Position numbers and translations under genes: made by a program. From contig JAZSQT010000044.1 of NCBI GenBank assembly GCA_045538075.1, forward strand, positions 1 through 10,006: a stretch of 10,006 nt of DNA. Reading direction: 5' to 3'. This DNA is from JAZSQT01 sp045538075 (GTDB taxonomy: Bacteria > Chrysiogenota > Deferribacteres > Deferribacterales > Mucispirillaceae). Below, one piece after another: positions 7,295 through 10,006 of this stretch (the first letter of the stretch is position 1; every line of letters begins with the position of its first letter). A model generated the notes under the pieces. That model worked only from the letters and a program-made list of their open reading frames with translations, ran no database searches and was not told where the DNA came from.

Positions 7295-8473
7295 CTATTT
7301 TTGCAAGTTATCTATTAGCACTTTTGCAGAAGCCCAAGCCCAATATAAATTGTATCCACCTAACATACCAGTCATATCAAGGCATTCTCCAATAAAATAC
7401 AAATTACTACATTTCTTACTTTCCATTGATGATTGGTATATTTCATCTACAGATACTCCACCAGAAGTAACTTCTGCTTTATTATATCCATCTACATCTG
7501 AAATTATTATACGATAATCACTTAAAATTTTGCTTACTTCTGCAATTTGACTATTTGTTATATTGCTTAAATTATAGTCGTAATTAGATAATAAAACTTT
7601 TATCAATGCTTTTGGTAAATAGGGAGAGAAAATATTGTTTAATGATTTTTTAATATTTCTATTTTTACAATCTTTTATAAAATCAATTACATTTAATTCT
7701 GGAACAAAATTTATTTTAATTTCTTGATTTTTATTATCTATAAACAAAGATGTATTTAATGATAATGGTCCACTAAATCCAGTATGAGTAAAAAGTAGCT
7801 CATCTCTAAAAACACGTTTATTTATTACAATTTCAGCATTAATAGATATACCAGAAAGAGAAGAAAAAGTATTTTTTATATTTGCAGGATATTTAATGCT
7901 TGTAAGAGCTGGTTTTAGCTTGATTACTTTCATATTAAATTTTTCTGCGATTTTATAAGCTATATTTGAAGCATTTAATTTAGGAAAAGATAAACCACCA
8001 CTTGCAACTATCAATTTTTTTGCAACTATTAATTTATTGTTAGTTTTAATTTTAAATAAATCATTTTCTTTAGAAACGTCTGTAACTTTTGAGTTTAACA
8101 GGATATGCAAATTATTACTTTTGCCGTCCTTTATTAAGGCTTCAAGTAAATATTTTGCACCAGTTAAGGTAAATAATTTTCCGTTGTCTCGTTCTTCGTA
8201 AGGTATTTTATGGTGATTAATGATTTTTAGGAAATCGTTAGTAGTAAATTTGTGTAAAAATGATTTAATAAAGTGAGGGTTACTTGATTGAAAATTATCA
8301 TTGTTAATATATTTATTGATAAAATTACACTTACCACCACCAGTAATTAATAATTTTGCACCTAACTTATTACCAGCTTCAATGATAACTGTTTTTCTAT
8401 CTTTTAAGCCTCGTAGTGCAAATAAAGCAGCTGCACCACCACCAATTATTGCAACATCAAATACGTTTTTCAT
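7295..8473 (-). CDS. BaiN/HI0933-family FAD-dependent oxidoreductase
   Basis: A 392-residue cytosolic flavoprotein of the HI0933/BaiN family, often annotated as an aminoacetone oxidase family FAD-binding enzyme or NAD(P)/FAD-dependent oxidoreductase. The physiological substrate is unknown for most members. N-terminal FAD dinucleotide-binding motif GGGAAA at 11-16; family signature TGGGKCNF at 44-51; ASGGLSFP at 157-164; FTHTGFSGP at 228-236; C-terminal FAD-closing segments SGGVS (337-341), GECLDMTG (362-369) and GGYNLYWAWASA (372-383). All the family blocks are present, so it is probably active. There is no Shine-Dalgarno in the 27 AT-only bases before the ATG, and the terminator of the upstream fprA lies directly before that; the start is nonetheless fixed by the FAD motif at residue 11. 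A specific substrate cannot be inferred. Confidence 0.92.
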   Translation of the reverse strand: MKNVFDVAIIGGGAAALFALRGLKDRKTVIIEAGNKLGAKLLITGGGKCNFINKYINNDNFQSSNPHFIKSFLHKFTTNDFLKIINHHKIPYEERDNGKLFTLTGAKYLLEALIKDGKSNNLHILLNSKVTDVSKENDLFKIKTNNKLIVAKKLIVASGGLSFPKLNASNIAYKIAEKFNMKVIKLKPALTSIKYPANIKNTFSSLSGISINAEIVINKRVFRDELLFTHTGFSGPLSLNTSLFIDNKNQEIKINFVPELNVIDFIKDCKNRNIKKSLNNIFSPYLPKALIKVLLSNYDYNLSNITNSQIAEVSKILSDYRIIISDVDGYNKAEVTSGGVSVDEIYQSSMESKKCSNLYFIGECLDMTGMLGGYNLYWAWASAKVLIDNLQK

Positions 8474-8493
8474 TTTATTAATAATTATTTAAT

Positions 8494-8523
8494 AAATAAA
8501 AAAAGGTCTTTAAAAGACCTTTT
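8494..8523 (-). terminator. Terminator of the flavodiiron gene
   Basis: On the minus strand AAAAGGTCTT and AAGACCTTTT form a stem of up to 10 bp (arms 8514-8523 and 8501-8510) with a very small loop, or 8 bp with a more relaxed loop, followed by a T-rich tract. The right-hand arm includes part of the fprA stop codon (8522-8524). It lies between fprA and the BaiN-family gene and may terminate all or only part of the transcription. Confidence 0.7.
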
Positions 8524-9709
8524 ATGATAATAAATTTTTGACTAATTCTGGAATTTTATTTAAATCATCTTCTTGAGGTGTCCAATTTGCTTTAATATTA
8601 TCTTCTATAACATTAAAACCAGCATCGGCTAATTTTTCTTTTAATATTTTAACACTTTCGCCACTCCAACCGTAGCAACCAAAAGCAGCAGCTTTCTTGT
8701 TTTTGTATTTTAACATTTTTAAGAAAGTAAGCCAACCAGCAACACTAGGCAGAATATTATTACATTCAGTAGGTGAGCCAACGGCAATAGCTTTTGATTT
8801 AAAAATTTCTGTCATAATTTCGTTTTTATCGTGTTTTGCAAGATTAAAAACTTTTACATTTACGTCTTTTGCTTGATGATTAATTTCTGCTGCTATTTTA
8901 TGGGCTATTTTTGCAGTGCCTTCCCACATAGTGTCGTAACAAATAGTAACTTGGTTTTCACTAAGACCATTAGCCCATTTTTCATACAATTCAATAATTT
9001 GGTTAGGATTATCTCGCCATACTGCACCATGACTTGGAGCAATAATATCGTATTTTAATCCCATTTCTTTTAATTCTTTTAACTTTGCTGCAGCTTGTAT
9101 AGAAAAAGGGTTTAATATATTTGCATAATATTTTAATGCTTCATGCATAAGTTGACATTGGTTTGCTCTATCGTTAAAGAGTTCTTCAACTGCAAAATGT
9201 TGTCCAAACATATCGTTTGAAAAAAGAATATTATCCTCTGTCAAATAAGTAGCCATAGAATCTGGCCAATGGAGCATTCTCATTTCTATAAAAATAAGTT
9301 TTTTGCCATTACCTATATCAAGGCTATCACCAGTTTTAACTACTTTAAAATTCCAACCACGTTTTCCATATTGACCTTCAATACTCTTTACTGCATTAGC
9401 TGTGCAGTATATAGGTGTGTTTGGTATTTCTTCCATAAGGTTAATTAATGCCCCAGAATGGTCAACTTCACCATGATTTGCAATAATATAATCTATTTTT
9501 TTTAAATCTATTTCTTTTTTTAAATTTTCAACAAATTCAAAACGATGAGGCAACCATACAGTATCAATTAAAACAGTTTTTTCTTCACGGATTAAATAAG
9601 CATTTTGGCTAGAGCCATTTAAAACAGAATAATCCTCTCCATGAAAAGTAGTAAGATTCCAATCAATAAAACCAACCCAATCAACATTATTTTTAATGTG
9701 TTTTTTCAT
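8522..9709 (-). CDS. fprA: FprA-type flavodiiron protein (O2/NO reductase)
   Basis: Class A flavodiiron protein (rubredoxin:oxygen oxidoreductase type) that reduces O2 to water and/or NO to N2O in the cytosol, protecting anaerobic metabolism. Taking the ATG at 9709 gives 395 residues; GGAG (9718-9721) lies 8 bases upstream, whereas a longer reading from a TTG at 9748 overlaps the promoter. The N-terminal metallo-beta-lactamase-like domain (about 30-245) has all the diiron ligands: His79, Glu81, Asp83, His147, Asp166 and His227, essentially at the D. gigas ROO positions. The C-terminal flavodoxin domain (about 253-395) has the FMN phosphate loop YDTMWEGTAK (258-267) and FGCYGWSGE (343-351). 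There is no fused rubredoxin or flavin reductase domain, so a separate electron donor is needed; none is encoded here. O2 versus NO preference cannot be told. Confidence 0.95.
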   Translation of the reverse strand: MKKHIKNNVDWVGFIDWNLTTFHGEDYSVLNGSSQNAYLIREEKTVLIDTVWLPHRFEFVENLKKEIDLKKIDYIIANHGEVDHSGALINLMEEIPNTPIYCTANAVKSIEGQYGKRGWNFKVVKTGDSLDIGNGKKLIFIEMRMLHWPDSMATYLTEDNILFSNDMFGQHFAVEELFNDRANQCQLMHEALKYYANILNPFSIQAAAKLKELKEMGLKYDIIAPSHGAVWRDNPNQIIELYEKWANGLSENQVTICYDTMWEGTAKIAHKIAAEINHQAKDVNVKVFNLAKHDKNEIMTEIFKSKAIAVGSPTECNNILPSVAGWLTFLKMLKYKNKKAAAFGCYGWSGESVKILKEKLADAGFNVIEDNIKANWTPQEDDLNKIPELVKNLLS

Positions 9710-9717
9710 TAAGAATG

Positions 9718-9721
9718 CTCC
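9718..9721 (-). promoter_or_regulatory. Ribosome binding site of fprA
   Basis: GGAG on the minus strand, 8 bases before the ATG at 9709. It decides between this start and the upstream in-frame TTG, which has no such site. Confidence 0.7.
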
Positions 9722-9747
9722 ATAAGATAAAAAATAATAAAACAACA

Positions 9748-9776
9748 ATTATATACTATTTTAGTGTGAATTAACT
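9748..9776 (-). promoter_or_regulatory. Candidate promoter of fprA
   Basis: A perfect TATAAT on the minus strand (9748-9753) would start transcription about 30 bases before the fprA ATG. The -35 region at 17 bases (AGTTAA, 9771-9776) is a poor match, so an activator might be needed or the box may be chance in AT-rich DNA. Confidence 0.4.
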
Positions 9777-10006
9777 TATATTTTTTTTTAATAAAAATCA
9801 AATGATTTTTTATAAATTATAAAAATAATTAGCTTAAAAATATAAATAATATTTTGCAATTTAAAAAGTAGCAAAGGAACGAAGTAATCCAGTAAAAAAA
9901 GTTGATAAGAAATTTAGTTTTAAAATCACCTAATTATAAAACTTTCTTTTATTTAACTTTAAAATAATAAATAAATATAAATTTTTTAAATAGAATTGAA
10001 ATGATG
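9777..10006. other. AT-rich non-coding region
   Basis: No open reading frame of note on either strand. It holds an A/T inverted repeat at 9791-9813 (ATAAAAATCA with TGATTTTTTAT, one bulge), which could be a weak terminator for a minus-strand gene to the right, a pair of 7-base arms at 9916-9922 and 9937-9943, and the repeat fragment at 9871-9892. The ATG at 10001 might start a gene beyond the window, but nothing supports that. Confidence 0.4.
9871..9892. repeat. Degenerate copy of a widespread intergenic repeat
   Basis: GGAACGAAGTAATCCAG, read on the other strand as CTGGATTACTTCGTTCC, closely resembles the CTGGATTGCTTCG...CGCAATGAC family of short intergenic repeats that I know from many unrelated bacterial genomes. 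It stands out from the surrounding A/T-rich DNA. Only part of the motif is present and it has changes. The assignment is from memory of the motif. Confidence 0.4.

Noticed and set aside
9710..9748. Longer fprA reading from a TTG at 9748
   Set aside because: It would begin within the TATAAT box, has no ribosome binding site, and adds a 13-residue tail absent from the family; GGAG points to 9709.

Overview
The window is AT-rich bacterial chromosomal DNA with dense, intact genes and no mobile-element genes, RNA genes or CRISPR array. It holds a branched-chain amino acid operon, a lipoprotein, a small membrane protein, a flavoprotein and an oxygen/NO-reducing flavodiiron protein. The secreted lipoprotein (lipobox, Ser after the Cys), the flavodiiron protein and the [4Fe-4S]-type dihydroxy-acid dehydratase suggest an anaerobic or microaerophilic, probably double-membraned, low-GC bacterium. 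I cannot place it further from sequence alone; something like the Deferribacterota would fit but is only a guess.

Layout. 1-272 is a non-coding leader: a short GC-rich fragment at the left edge, then a good extended -10 promoter. 273-5251 on the + strand is ilvD-ilvB-ilvN-ilvC, closed by a strong terminator at 5266-5305. 5306-5490 is a regulatory region with a 9-bp inverted repeat and a tract of eight G directly before a TATAAA box. 5491-6723 (+) is a PKD-domain lipoprotein. A 15-bp-stem terminator at 6721-6771 serves it and the converging minus-strand genes. On the minus strand, read right to left, are an FprA-type flavodiiron protein (9709-8522), a BaiN/HI0933-family FAD protein (8473-7295) and a DUF2127 membrane protein (7243-6770, TTG start). 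9710-10006 is AT-rich and non-coding, with the fprA promoter and a degenerate copy of a widespread intergenic repeat.

How the genes work together. AHAS (IlvB catalytic, IlvN regulatory), KARI (IlvC) and DHAD (IlvD) make up the shared isoleucine/valine pathway from 2-ketobutyrate/pyruvate to the 2-keto acids; only the final transaminase is not here. Catalytic residues are intact throughout. The minus-strand genes do not form an obvious pathway with each other.

I found no convincing new multi-gene system. The item most worth a second look is the G8 tract in the lipoprotein promoter, which has the layout of a phase-variable switch.
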